Shown piece by piece: positions 27,301 through 35,226 of a DNA stretch of 64,000 nt. The position numbers and the translations under genes are program-made. The first letter of the stretch is position 1. Each line of letters starts with the position of its first letter. The notes below the pieces were generated by a model. The model saw nothing but the letters and a program-made list of their open reading frames with translations, did not search any database and was not told the DNA's origin. Origin of the DNA: CAYWMD01 sp964458575 (lineage in GTDB: Bacteria; Verrucomicrobiota; Verrucomicrobiia; Limisphaerales; JADLHS01); contig CAYWMD010000022.1 of the NCBI GenBank assembly GCA_964458575.1, positions 1 to 64,000 of the forward strand, read 5' to 3'.

Positions 27301-28075
27301 CGATGGCAATTTGCTTTTCGTCAACAACAGCATCTTTGCCAACGCGGGTCGGCAATTTGTTTATCGCAAGGGAAATGTTTTCACGCCCGGCCCGTTGGAG
27401 CGCGTTCATTCGGGCACGGTGCCGGAAACAGTTTGCCTGACCGACGACGGCATTTTGGTCGGCTGCATGAGGGCGGGAGCGTATTACTGGTCGGATGACC
27501 TGGGTCAAAACTGGTCACGGCTCGACGGTGCGAAGCGCAACGGCGAGGTTTATCAACCTTGGATCCATTATCTCGGCAACGGCCAGGTGGCCTGTGCCGG
27601 GCATTACGGTTTGGACGACGCTCTTGGCAAACGTGACCAATACGTCTGCCTGCAAACCTTCAAAGTCGAAGTGTTGCGTAAAACCGTCGCCGCCAAACTC
27701 TGGATTGAGCGCGACTACGACGAAGCTACGCGGAATTTTCCCAACTCCTTCACCGTCTCGCTCACCGCTAACGGTGTTCCCGTGACGAACAAAGACGTCC
27801 AAGTCTGGCACGTCTTTCGCGATGCGCCCGGCTACGATTCATGGAACAAGACTCCCCTCGCGGAACGCATGAAGCTGGGCGGCAAAACAATCACGGTGCG
27901 AACCGGTCCCGACGGCAAAGGAAGGTTCGCCTTGCCCGAGTACGAGGGCATCACGGACACGCACAAGAGCTACCAGGTCGTGGTGCGGTTCAATCCCGAC
28001 GGCCAGTATCCCGACTTCAAACCCGCTCAACTTCCCCAACTCGAGTTTTATGCCAACAACGGGCTGGATCCGTAG
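24356..28075 (+). CDS. Large secreted glycosidase-like protein with C-terminal sialidase-type (BNR) propeller
   Basis: This 1239-residue protein starts at the ATG at 24356, giving a signal peptide (basic MTPSTKRSHRHR followed by a hydrophobic stretch to TAVTA). Residues about 40-160 resemble the N-terminal domain of alpha-glucuronidase/GH20-type enzymes (DRFAASELCGYLEKLFG and AYDLVERWGVRYLLHEDVLP). A barrel-like middle follows (LKFNRLLIYIWPEQPF). From about 760 onward there are sialidase-type Asp-box repeats: SADNGQTW, SHDQGRSW and SDDLGQNW. The C-terminus has an Ig-like tail. The fusion suggests action on complex acidic or mucin-like glycans, but neither catalytic centre is proven. Its start sits directly behind a palindromic repeat, and no good ribosome-binding site is visible. 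Confidence 0.75.
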   Translation: MTPSTKRSHRHRIVAPLLAGTCGLLLALFPTAVTANDSVAVVIGPKAPELDRFAASELCGYLEKLFGLRVTPTTSIPAAATDLFLIGNPDTNPLISKKSFPEVSDQGILLKPFRSGKHSALIVGGGSPTATMWAAYDLVERWGVRYLLHEDVLPARTGFKMPSLDVVQEPILRVRQWRVVNEHAMGPIGWGMADYRPVLNQLAKLKFNRLLIYIWPEQPFLPFEYKGIKFSGGTLFFGEHYPITDDMVGRSLFGNEKEFWNPDLPPPGGDPDKLNAAAIQHIRSLIDYGHQRGMKCVLPVTLTEFPSVFKPLIKHTRPGHMHRDHTFGLGAEQDVDDPELVGLARAVVEATLKTYPGLDYIEMGVAEQREWAKQYERAWNTLDAKYGVSKACSLDQMLDKAGMRTNYSGGAERALSEVKADILALYFFDKVISDTEIQRLVRRGNKKFVVGVSEELFPALGRIFPTGSETLNFVDYTPVRIVKRREVLKSIPAREIPSVLIYTLHDDNVGPLPQLATHSLHELTKDIRDLGWAGFSTRYWVISDQDPCVAYLARAAWDAKVTPEEVYRDLITRLCGEAALVDMLKVFSEVEAATVILEWDGLGIAFTTDHMLMQHWKAKPLTPDLKTVAVRYRTALAAAQRALEKTQPSGRDYVKYWIGRLKFGMDYLSAVDMLRTAGTASANRDIHDALETGTRALHVVKRALTNYASVAVDRSDKGAIATMNEYCVRALQKKIDALKTNPAVASPAVRATDFKSRKIYESKVKPSYTSWVSFFPGERGQWYLTCEEVTRPETPLPGASRQQIYEMGLPRGYDKSKHLMEVVMLESSDGLETWKEMSRQPARFQHSAGSFGQARTSDGRFLRFVWSCYSLDSNLAPNEIFFESADNGQTWKKMPPFHDAHFVSWPHRLRALREGTLVLCVPMRPTWGPGSDYPTRTARRLDVNADMQMNLFISHDQGRSWSGPLPILPGQNVSETDFVELPDGNLLFVNNSIFANAGRQFVYRKGNVFTPGPLERVHSGTVPETVCLTDDGILVGCMRAGAYYWSDDLGQNWSRLDGAKRNGEVYQPWIHYLGNGQVACAGHYGLDDALGKRDQYVCLQTFKVEVLRKTVAAKLWIERDYDEATRNFPNSFTVSLTANGVPVTNKDVQVWHVFRDAPGYDSWNKTPLAERMKLGGKTITVRTGPDGKGRFALPEYEGITDTHKSYQVVVRFNPDGQYPDFKPAQLPQLEFYANNGLDP

Positions 28076-28081
28076 CCTACG

Positions 28082-29665
28082 TCAGACCCACTCCAACCCA
28101 AACAACTCAGCTCTCCGCATCTGGAACTTGATGGAAACGGTTTTGCCCTGCTCGATGCCTACGTCGGCATTGCCTTTCCAGCGAACCGAGTGAGCGAGGT
28201 TGTCGCCGACGATAGGATCGCAATCTTCCAACTTCCGACCACCGAAACCGACTTTGATCATTCCCCCGCGCGGCGTGCGGGCGTTAATTCTCAATTCACG
28301 CCCCATGACCGGGATTGAGAAAGTCGTGAATTCGCCGGTTTCGTCGGCGGTTAGGGCGACGAGCCGGCCCTTTTCCCACCAGGCCCAACCGCTTTCACCG
28401 GGCTTGAGGCCTTGTTTCCAGCGGGGATATTTGTGCGGATAGCGCGAGGCGGAATAGCGGAAACCCACGCGGTTGTTCGGTAGCGGCAGCAGCGGTTTGC
28501 TCGCGACCGGAAATTCGATGCTCGAATCATTGAAGCTCTTTCGCGACAGCACCGGTCCACCCGGCACCTGACTCCAATGCAATCCGTCAATGCTGGAGAA
28601 CATCCGGATGTCCGAGGTTTGATCAAAGCGATGATAGAACATCGGGAACATAAGATGCACGTCAGGCATTCCGGGATAGGTCGTGTAGGCGTTCGTGTAA
28701 ACGTCCAGGGAGAGCGGCTCTTCCATTCCCGGCCAGATTAGCGGCGACACCGGACCCCACTGCCGGAAATCTTCCGCCTCGCAAATCGCCACCATGCGCC
28801 GGTCAGTGAGGTAGAGGCGCGTGTACATGACATATTTGCCGAGCCATTCATTGTAACAGACCGTCGTATCGGTGTCGCTCTTGTGCACAAACAGCGGCTT
28901 TTTGATCGGCGTCCACTTGATGCCGTCGGGCGAGGTTGCGCCATAGATGCACGTCATGGTCTGGTCGCCATCGAGGCGGACATCGCGATAACGCGGGTGA
29001 ATTTTTTGATACGCGGCCCACAGCGCGGGGATTTCACTCTGAGGTGGCTTTGCCATGTAAACCGCTTTGAAACGTTCATCCGGCGAACCATGCGGATCAA
29101 GGAACGCGGTGAATCCATCCATCTGCGTCTGGCCGGTGATGTCAATCTGGCTTTTGCCGAGGTTTTCCCAGGTTTGTAGATCTGGCGAGCGGCTCGCTGA
29201 AATCCAAACGGCATTGGGAGCAGCGGTTGAATAAGAACCGAGGTCCTTGCCGGGTGGATAATCCACGCCAAAGCCGATGGCGAGATACGAGCCGTTCACT
29301 TCCAGCACCTGGCCGGGTGCGCCGGGCGGATCTCTCGCCATCACGTCGGTGCGCGCCGGTAGCGCGACGAAGCGCACGCCATACGGCACGTCCTTCATGC
29401 TCGCATGTGCGTCCACCACCGGCTGGGGCGGATCCGTCAACGGCAATCCCTTGCCGTCCGGACCGATCCAATACAAGTCGCTGGGACGAATCAGCCGATG
29501 ATCGGTGAACAGATACACCTTCGGCGGGCTCTTGACGTAACCACCGATGGGGTCAAGGTCGAATCCCGGTTTCACCTCCTCGGCTCGTGCGGTTTTGATT
29601 AGGGGATACGCCGAAGCGAGCAGCGCGCTTGAGCCCACGGCTTTCAAGAAGTCTCGTCGTTGCAT
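28082..29665 (-). CDS. Tat-exported five-bladed propeller glycosidase-like protein
   Basis: This 527-residue protein starts at the ATG at 29665, which opens with a twin-arginine signal MQRRDFLKAVGSSALL. An upstream extension to 29740 would hide it. The body has repeated beta-sheet units with spaced S/D-rich turns (SRSPDLQTWENLG, TSPDGIKWTPIKKPLF, SSIDGLHWSQVPGG), as in GH32/GH43/GH117-like propellers and sialidases. No diagnostic catalytic triad was identified. It is convergent with the 1239-residue gene, 6 bp between the stops, and both proteins are propellers, so related substrates are possible. Confidence 0.7.
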   Translation of the reverse strand: MQRRDFLKAVGSSALLASAYPLIKTARAEEVKPGFDLDPIGGYVKSPPKVYLFTDHRLIRPSDLYWIGPDGKGLPLTDPPQPVVDAHASMKDVPYGVRFVALPARTDVMARDPPGAPGQVLEVNGSYLAIGFGVDYPPGKDLGSYSTAAPNAVWISASRSPDLQTWENLGKSQIDITGQTQMDGFTAFLDPHGSPDERFKAVYMAKPPQSEIPALWAAYQKIHPRYRDVRLDGDQTMTCIYGATSPDGIKWTPIKKPLFVHKSDTDTTVCYNEWLGKYVMYTRLYLTDRRMVAICEAEDFRQWGPVSPLIWPGMEEPLSLDVYTNAYTTYPGMPDVHLMFPMFYHRFDQTSDIRMFSSIDGLHWSQVPGGPVLSRKSFNDSSIEFPVASKPLLPLPNNRVGFRYSASRYPHKYPRWKQGLKPGESGWAWWEKGRLVALTADETGEFTTFSIPVMGRELRINARTPRGGMIKVGFGGRKLEDCDPIVGDNLAHSVRWKGNADVGIEQGKTVSIKFQMRRAELFGLEWV

Positions 29666-29772
29666 GAACTCACCATGTGATATTCCCGCCGGATTTGAAA
29701 GCCCGGAAACATATCTCATGAACTGAAGAGTGCGCTTCAAAAGTTCTCAGGCTGTCTTTCAGTCGCACCGCT

Positions 29773-29928
29773 CTCCCTCACCCCGGCCCTCTCCCGCTGG
29801 GAGAGGGAACAGCAGTCGGATGTTCCGGCTTTTCCGATGACCGTTCGGCAAATCCCGTCGCTGAATCTTCGAAGAGGCTGACTACGATTCTCCCTCTCCC
29901 AACGGGAGAGGGCCGGGGGTGAGGGAGA
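29773..29928. repeat. Two opposed copies of a CCCTCTCCC/GGGAGAGGG hairpin element
   Basis: The first copy (29773-29807) is CTCACCCCGG followed by the stem CCCTCTCCC (29787-29795), loop GCT and GGGAGAGGG. The second (29888-29928) has the stem CCCTCTCCC (29892-29900), loop AAC, GGGAGAGGG and then CCGGGGGTGAGGGA, which is the first copy reversed. They lie in the 326-bp gap between rpoN and the propeller gene. Further copies or relatives occur at 19070-19113, 22645-22670, 36079-36119 and 48808-48840. Confidence 0.8.
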
Positions 29929-29991
29929 AAGCCTTGCAACGAGAACGACGTCAAAAAACCAAATCGCCTCACCGACTCAACCGCCCGAGGC

Positions 29992-31497
29992 TCAGTAAAC
30001 CTTCCGCAAGTTCGACGGCAGGATGTTCAACTCCGTCCGATACTTCGCCACCGTGCGACGTGCGATGACGATGCCCTTTTCCTTGAGCATCTTCACCACT
30101 TCCTGGTCGGACAGCGGTTTGGAGGCGTTTTCGGCTTTGAAGATTTCGTCAATCATGTCCTTAACGCTGGTGTTGGACACGTTCGTGCCGGTGTCAGTCT
30201 GGAGACCGGCCGTGAAGAAATACTTCATCTCGAAGATGCCCTGTGGCGTCTGCATGTATTTACCGGAAACCGCGCGGCTCACGGTCGTTTCATGCACGCC
30301 TACCACCTCGGCCACCTGCACCATCGTCAACGGTTTGAGATGCGCCACGCCCTTGTCCATGAAGTCGCGCTGCCGTTTCACAATTTCCTTGCCGATGTTG
30401 AGAATGGTCGCCTGCCGCTGGTGCAAACTTTTGATGAGAAATTTTCCGGCGCGAATTTTTTCGCGGATGTAATTCTTAACTTCCGCCGTGTTCTCGCCGC
30501 CGCCCGTCATCAGGTCTTTGTAAACGTTGCTGATGCGCAGGTGGGGAACGTGGTCATTATTGGTGCTGACGGCAAAATCATCACCGTCACGTCGCACGAA
30601 CACTTCCGGCAGGACGTATTGATCGTTGTCCGGGAGGAAGGCGCGTCCCGGACGTGGTTCCAGGCGCGCGATGCCGGCGAGCGCCTTTTGCACGTCTTCA
30701 ACCGACCGTCCGGTGCCGCGGGCGATTTCAGGGATGCGCCGTTTGCCGAGCGCCTCCATGAAATCGCGGACAATGCGGTATTCGAGCGACTCCTGCTCGC
30801 CTTGGCGTTCGATTTGAAGCATCAAGCATTCGCGCAGATCGCGCGCGGCGACGCCCGGCGGTTCGAAAGTCTGAATCACCTTGAGGACATCCAGGATCTG
30901 TTCGCCAGTCACGCCCCCCGCGGTGGCGATTTCATCCACCGAGGTTTTCAAATAACCGTAGTCGTCAATGTTGCCAATAATCAGCTCCGCCACCGGCAAC
31001 TGGGCCGGTGTCAATTCGGACTGGCGGACCTGTTCAAGGAGCATCTCGGCCAGCGATGTGCCTGCCACCAGCGAATCGAACATAAACTGGCGTTTTTCTT
31101 CGTCCTCGGCGGATTGGCGGACGGGGAGGTTCGTTTGCGCAAAATGATCGCGCCATTCCTGATCCAGTTGGACCAGCTTGTCGAATTCGGCCTGGAAATC
31201 GTCCACGGGCGCGGAGGTGTCGGCGCCATCTTTGTCGGTGTCCGTCGTCAGGTCCGCCGGCGGTTCGGCCGGGTCGGCGGCTTCCGAGGCCAATTCCGAA
31301 TCGCGTTCCACCTTCTCCTGGATTTCCAGTTCCGTTCCAGCGACCTCTTCGAGCACGGGGTTTTGCTGCAATTCCTGTTCGACGAGCGCTTTGAGTTCCA
31401 GCGTGGGCGCCTGCAACAACGCCAGTGACTGCTGGAGTTGCGGCGCCAGAACCAGCGATTGAGTCAATCGCTGCGATAATTGTAAGCCGTGTGCCAT
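29992..31497 (-). CDS. rpoN: RNA polymerase sigma-54 factor RpoN
   Basis: This 501-residue protein opens with the Gln/Leu-rich activator-interacting region (LQLSQRLTQSLVLAPQLQQSLALLQ). An acidic linker follows (about 55-110), then the core-binding region and the DNA-binding helix-turn-helix (TMVQVAEVVGVHETTVSRAVSGKYMQTPQG). The RpoN box ARRTVAKYR near residue 480 recognises the -24 element. Length and order are normal for the family. It directs transcription from -24/-12 promoters and needs AAA+ activators, none of which is in this window. A good match to its own promoter consensus lies 53 bp upstream, on the opposite strand, facing the YycJ-like gene. Confidence 0.97.
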   Translation of the reverse strand: MAHGLQLSQRLTQSLVLAPQLQQSLALLQAPTLELKALVEQELQQNPVLEEVAGTELEIQEKVERDSELASEAADPAEPPADLTTDTDKDGADTSAPVDDFQAEFDKLVQLDQEWRDHFAQTNLPVRQSAEDEEKRQFMFDSLVAGTSLAEMLLEQVRQSELTPAQLPVAELIIGNIDDYGYLKTSVDEIATAGGVTGEQILDVLKVIQTFEPPGVAARDLRECLMLQIERQGEQESLEYRIVRDFMEALGKRRIPEIARGTGRSVEDVQKALAGIARLEPRPGRAFLPDNDQYVLPEVFVRRDGDDFAVSTNNDHVPHLRISNVYKDLMTGGGENTAEVKNYIREKIRAGKFLIKSLHQRQATILNIGKEIVKRQRDFMDKGVAHLKPLTMVQVAEVVGVHETTVSRAVSGKYMQTPQGIFEMKYFFTAGLQTDTGTNVSNTSVKDMIDEIFKAENASKPLSDQEVVKMLKEKGIVIARRTVAKYRTELNILPSNLRKVY

Positions 31498-31550
31498 TTC
31501 TGTCTGTGGCGGAATCTTACGCGAGGCCGCTCAAATCTCAAGAAATAACT

Positions 31551-31566
31551 TGGCACGCCATTGGCT
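31551..31566 (+). promoter_or_regulatory. Candidate sigma-54 (-24/-12) promoter facing the YycJ-like gene
   Basis: The sequence TGGCACG-CCAT-TGGCT matches the consensus TGGCACG-N4-TTGCW at 11 of 12 fixed positions, with the essential GG and GC doublets 12 bases apart. It lies in the gap between divergent rpoN and the hydrolase gene, and predicts a start near 31577, about 150 nt before the GTG at 31727. The match is good but one such site is expected by chance at a modest rate in a window of this size. Confidence 0.45.
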
Positions 31567-31726
31567 AAGACAGTGTCCCAAATCCATCCGCGGCCCGGGT
31601 GATTTTGTGATGGCCGCCAAAGAATTCATCCGCCGCTGCGCAAAACTTTTGCGGCGAGGCAATACCCGCAACCGGCTCCGCGGAAAAATCATTGCCGCCG
31701 GGTCGCTCGCACCCTAACGTCGCGGC

Positions 31727-32509
31727 GTGGCCGTCAAACTGACCATTCTCGGCAGCGGTTCCTCCGGCAATTGCGCCTACGTGGAAACCGACGAGGTTCG
31801 TATTCTCGTGGATGCCGGGTTCAGCCTGCGGCAGATTCGCCTGCGCCTCGCCAGCATCGGGCGCGCACCGGAGAATCTCAGCGCGATTCTGGTCACGCAC
31901 GAGCACACGGATCACATCTGCGGCCTGGCGGGACTGGCCGACAAGCTGCACGTTCCCATTTACTGCAACCGCGACACCCGGGACGAAATCGAGCGCATCC
32001 TCGCCTTGAAGGCCGAATTCAACCTCTTTACCACCGGCGCGAGTTTTGAAATCGGCGACGTTACGGTGGAAACGTTCAGCATTCCACACGACGCACAGGA
32101 CCCGGTGGGCTATCTCCTCCGTACGCCCTCGGCGAATATCGGCTTCGCCACGGACCTTGGCCATTTCACGCGATTGGTGGGCGAGCGTGTGCGCCAGGCC
32201 CATGCGCTCATCCTGGAATCCAACCACGATGTGAAGATGCTTCAAGATTGTCCGCGGCGGCCGTGGAGCCTAAAGCAACGCATCCTGGGCCGCCATGGTC
32301 ACCTTTCCAACGACGCCTGTGCCGATGCGGTGGAAGACATCATGACAAGCAACCTCCGCCATCTTTATCTTGGCCACTTGAGCCGCGAATGCAACAAACC
32401 CGAACTTGCCCACCGCGTGGTCAACGAACGCCTGCAACGGCTGGGCGCAACGCACACACGGCTTGAGTTGACCTCCCAAAGCGTCCCCAGCCCCACGCTG
32501 GACTTGTAG
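31727..32509 (+). CDS. YycJ/WalJ-like metallo-beta-lactamase-fold hydrolase
   Basis: This 260-residue protein starts at a GTG at 31727. It opens with LTILGSGSSGNCAYVET and carries the zinc motif THEHTDH (H-x-H-x-D-H), then SIPHDAQDPVGY, FATDLGH and ESNHD, in the order seen in YycJ-type cytoplasmic metallo-hydrolases. These have been linked to cell-wall metabolism and DNA repair and may be exonucleases. The length fits. It is divergent from rpoN and is followed 17 bp later by the DUF1080 gene, so the two could share a transcript. Confidence 0.88.
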   Translation: MAVKLTILGSGSSGNCAYVETDEVRILVDAGFSLRQIRLRLASIGRAPENLSAILVTHEHTDHICGLAGLADKLHVPIYCNRDTRDEIERILALKAEFNLFTTGASFEIGDVTVETFSIPHDAQDPVGYLLRTPSANIGFATDLGHFTRLVGERVRQAHALILESNHDVKMLQDCPRRPWSLKQRILGRHGHLSNDACADAVEDIMTSNLRHLYLGHLSRECNKPELAHRVVNERLQRLGATHTRLELTSQSVPSPTLDL

Positions 32510-32526
32510 CGTGCCGATTTATCCAG

Positions 32527-33141
32527 ATGAAAGCTCCCCGGTTACACGTTCTCCACACACTGTTCGCCGCGGTTGTCGCGTGCATCGCCGTCCACGCCGC
32601 GGAAGACCGCCCGGCCGCTGCGTGGCAGTCGCTCTTCAATGGCCAGGACCTCACCGGCTGGGTGCCGGTGCAGGACGTGACTTTTGCAGTGACCAACGGC
32701 AATCTTCAACTCGTCAAAGGCATGGGTTGGCTGCGCACGGAGAAGCAGTATTCGGATTTCATCCTCGAGGTCGAATGGCGCGGACTGGTGCCTGAATATG
32801 ACAGCGGTTTCTTCATCCGCGCCGGTTCGGAAGGCAAACCGTGGCCAACGGGTGCGTGGCAGATCAACCTCGCCGCGAGTTCGGTGGGTGGCTTGCGGAA
32901 AAACTCCAAGACCGTTGTCCCGGCCGAGGCACCACGGATGCCGGTCGGTAAATGGGTCAAATTCCGCATCGAAGTCCGCGGCAGAAAAATCTCCCTCGAT
33001 GTGGATGGTGAACACAACTGGGATTTCAATGAATTGGATGCGGACCGCGGTTACATCGGCATCCAGGTAGAGAACAAAGCCTTCGAGTTCCGCAATCTGC
33101 GCGTTCAGGAATTGCCCACCGACGCGAAGGCGGCCAAGTAA
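32527..33141 (+). CDS. Secreted DUF1080 (3-keto-disaccharide hydrolase-type) protein
   Basis: This 204-residue protein has a signal peptide (MKAPRLHVLHTLFAAVVACIAVHA). The DUF1080 jelly roll follows: WQSLFNGQDLTGWVPV, LRTEKQYSDFILEVEWR, DSGFFIRAG, WQINL and GYIGIQVENKAFEFRNLRVQEL. DUF1080 proteins are concanavalin-like; some are known to hydrolyse 3-ketoglycosides. The following gene encodes a Tat-exported Gfo/Idh/MocA oxidoreductase of the type that can oxidise sugars at C3, which fits a two-step oxidise-then-cleave route. The substrate is unknown. Confidence 0.9.
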   Translation: MKAPRLHVLHTLFAAVVACIAVHAAEDRPAAAWQSLFNGQDLTGWVPVQDVTFAVTNGNLQLVKGMGWLRTEKQYSDFILEVEWRGLVPEYDSGFFIRAGSEGKPWPTGAWQINLAASSVGGLRKNSKTVVPAEAPRMPVGKWVKFRIEVRGRKISLDVDGEHNWDFNELDADRGYIGIQVENKAFEFRNLRVQELPTDAKAAK

Positions 33142-33221
33142 GTGCCCGCTTTCGCTGTTGCGAGTCGCGCCAAGGCTGTTTTTAATTATCGAGTATGGTT
33201 AACAAAGCCAGACGCACAATT

Positions 33222-34550
33222 ATGAAACGACGCCAATTCCTGAAGACGGCCGCCTTGGCGGGTGCCAGCACCCTCATCCTCCCGCGAACCAGACTTTTCG
33301 GCGCGGGCACGCCCAACAGCAAATTGAACATCGCCCTCATCGGCACCTGGGGCCGCGCCGCCGCCCACTTCGACGCCATCTCCAGCGAAAACGTCGTCGC
33401 GCTCTGTGACGTGAACGAGGACCATCTCGCCTTCGGCGCGAAACGATTTCCCAACGCGAAGCAATACGTGGACTGGCGAAAATGCCTCGACCAAAAGGAC
33501 GTGGACGCCGTGATGGTTTGCACGTTGGATCACACACACGCGTTCATTGCCAACTGGGGATTGAACCGCGGGATGCACGTCTATTGCGAAAAACCGCTCG
33601 GCATCAGCGTGGAGGAAGCCCGCGTCGTCCGCGCCAATTATCTCAAGCACAAACACAAGGTGGCAACCCAGGTCGGCACGCAGCGTCACGAATACGAGAA
33701 TTTCAACCGCGTGCGGGAGCTGGTCCTTGACGGCGCGGTTGGCGAGTTGCAGGAAGCATGCGCGTGGGGCAATCGCCAGATTCCCCGGGCCGGCTATCCG
33801 CCCGCCGAAGGTGAGCCGCCGAAATGTTTGCACTACGATTTGTGGATCGGGCCCGCGCCATTTCATCCCTACAACCCAGCCTACTTCGTCGGCGGGCCGG
33901 GCATGAACTGCCTTTCATGGAATATGTTTTGGGACTTCGGCACCGGTCAGGTCGGCGACATGGGCAGTCACACCATGGACATCGCCTGGAACGCGCTCGA
34001 TGCCGATCTGCCGACTTCCGCGGAAGCCAAAGGCGATCCGTTCAATCCCGATGTCACCCCCGTCAAACTGGAAATGCACTTTGACATTCCGGCGAACAGA
34101 TGGCGCAAGGCGATTCGGTTGTCGTGGTATCAAGGCGGCGCGATGCCGGAGTCGCCCCGACCGTCCATTGATCTGAACAAGATCGGTCATGGCGCGATGT
34201 TCGAGGGCAACAACGGCACCCTGGTTGCGGACTTCCAAGGCCGATTCCTGGTGCCGAACGACAAGACCGGTGACCTGACCTATTACAAACCGCGCAAGAA
34301 GCAAGACTTGATCCCGAAGCTCGGAAATTTCCAGAAGCAATGGATCAACGCGTGCAAGACCAACCTCAAGACCTCCTGCGATTTCGATTACGGCGGCAAA
34401 ATGATCGAGATGATGATGCTCGGCTTGGTCGCCTACCGCGTCGGCAAGAAGATCAGCTACGACGGCGCGGCGGGAAAGGTGACCGACGTTCCGGAAGCCA
34501 ACGAGTTTCTGCTGCGGACGTATCGGCCTGGTTGGACGCTGAACGGTTAG
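33222..34550 (+). CDS. Tat-exported Gfo/Idh/MocA family oxidoreductase
   Basis: This 442-residue protein starts at the ATG at 33222, giving the twin-arginine signal MKRRQFLKTAALAGAS; an ATG nine codons earlier is possible. The nucleotide-binding segment LNIALIGTWGRAAAHF and the intact catalytic-site motif EKP (VYCEKPLGIS) are present. They are followed by VGTQRHEYENF, LHYDLWIGPAP and GDMGSHTMDIAWNAL, as in the large planctomycetal/verrucomicrobial subfamily. It probably oxidises glycosides in the periplasm with a bound nucleotide cofactor. It follows the DUF1080 gene by 80 bp on the same strand. Confidence 0.9.
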   Translation: MKRRQFLKTAALAGASTLILPRTRLFGAGTPNSKLNIALIGTWGRAAAHFDAISSENVVALCDVNEDHLAFGAKRFPNAKQYVDWRKCLDQKDVDAVMVCTLDHTHAFIANWGLNRGMHVYCEKPLGISVEEARVVRANYLKHKHKVATQVGTQRHEYENFNRVRELVLDGAVGELQEACAWGNRQIPRAGYPPAEGEPPKCLHYDLWIGPAPFHPYNPAYFVGGPGMNCLSWNMFWDFGTGQVGDMGSHTMDIAWNALDADLPTSAEAKGDPFNPDVTPVKLEMHFDIPANRWRKAIRLSWYQGGAMPESPRPSIDLNKIGHGAMFEGNNGTLVADFQGRFLVPNDKTGDLTYYKPRKKQDLIPKLGNFQKQWINACKTNLKTSCDFDYGGKMIEMMMLGLVAYRVGKKISYDGAAGKVTDVPEANEFLLRTYRPGWTLNG

Positions 34551-34627
34551 AAGGCGATAACGCTTTCACTCGTCACTATGGGGAATCACGGCTTGACCGG
34601 CTGGCGGTGTCGGGCCATATAGATGGC

Positions 34628-34852
34628 ATGAATCGAGGATTGATCCGGCAGCGGTTGACGGGGAACAAACCTTTGGCCATTCGTACGTCCGATGGCAAGG
34701 AATTCATCGTGCCGCACCCCGAATTCGTGCTCGTAGGCCGTCATAACATTGTGATTGAGGATGACAAGGGATTACTCGACATCATTGATCCGCTGCACGT
34801 GGTTTCGATTCGCCCAGGGATTCGGCGTAAAACCCACAAAATCGCAGGATGA
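34628..34852 (+). CDS. Small conserved-type protein of unknown function
   Basis: This 74-residue protein starts at the ATG at 34628. The frame is open further upstream into the oxidoreductase gene, but the protein-like part begins MNRGLIRQRLTGNKPLAIRTSDGKEFIV. The pattern (R-x-x-DG-x-x-x-x-VPH-x-x-F, V-x-x...N-I-V-I, L-x-IIDPLHV-x-SI) resembles a family of short beta-rich proteins common in Verrucomicrobiota, whose role is not known. No signal or membrane segment is seen. Confidence 0.65.
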   Translation: MNRGLIRQRLTGNKPLAIRTSDGKEFIVPHPEFVLVGRHNIVIEDDKGLLDIIDPLHVVSIRPGIRRKTHKIAG

Positions 34853-34959
34853 AGTTGTCGCGTGCCGCGCCTGCAAGAAAATCGGCTAACGCGCATGGGT
34901 GAAGAGTCGGTCTGTAAATCTTGGCAGTTCCCGCCTGTTAAATCTGCCCAGTCGGAGAG

Positions 34960-35193
34960 TCAGGGAGCTTTCGCGGAACGCTCCACAAAAGCCCGTATTC
35001 CCGCGACCAAGCCGGCGACGCAAAACACCGCGCCCAATCCGATCATGTTTGGATCATGAATCAGGTAGCCGGTGCTGAGAAAACCACCGCCCAAAGTGAC
35101 AATCGCGGCGGTCATCCCCAAGCGGTCGGAGAACGAAGAGGTTGCTGGTGGAGTCTCCGGGTTTACTGATTCTTTGGCCGGTGTGTCGTTCAT
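34960..35193 (-). CDS. Small two-helix membrane protein
   Basis: This 77-residue protein has a polar N-terminus (about 1-22) and two hydrophobic segments (MTAAIVTLGGGFLSTGYLIH and MIGLGAVFCVAGLVAGIRAF). It ends in a short basic tail. No family recognised. It lies just downstream of the DUF434 gene on the same strand (33 bp), so the pair may be co-transcribed. Confidence 0.6.
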   Translation of the reverse strand: MNDTPAKESVNPETPPATSSFSDRLGMTAAIVTLGGGFLSTGYLIHDPNMIGLGAVFCVAGLVAGIRAFVERSAKAP

Positions 35194-35226
35194 GGAAAAG
35201 TCTTTTGCGCTATTCAGCGGCGACTG

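Noticed and set aside
31610..31717. A 35-codon basic open frame (MAAKEFIRRCAKLLRRG...) between rpoN and the YycJ-like gene
   Set aside because: No ribosome-binding site, no hydrophobic or domain-like character; it could be chance in GC-rich DNA. It is noted only because it would lie on the transcript from the candidate sigma-54 promoter.
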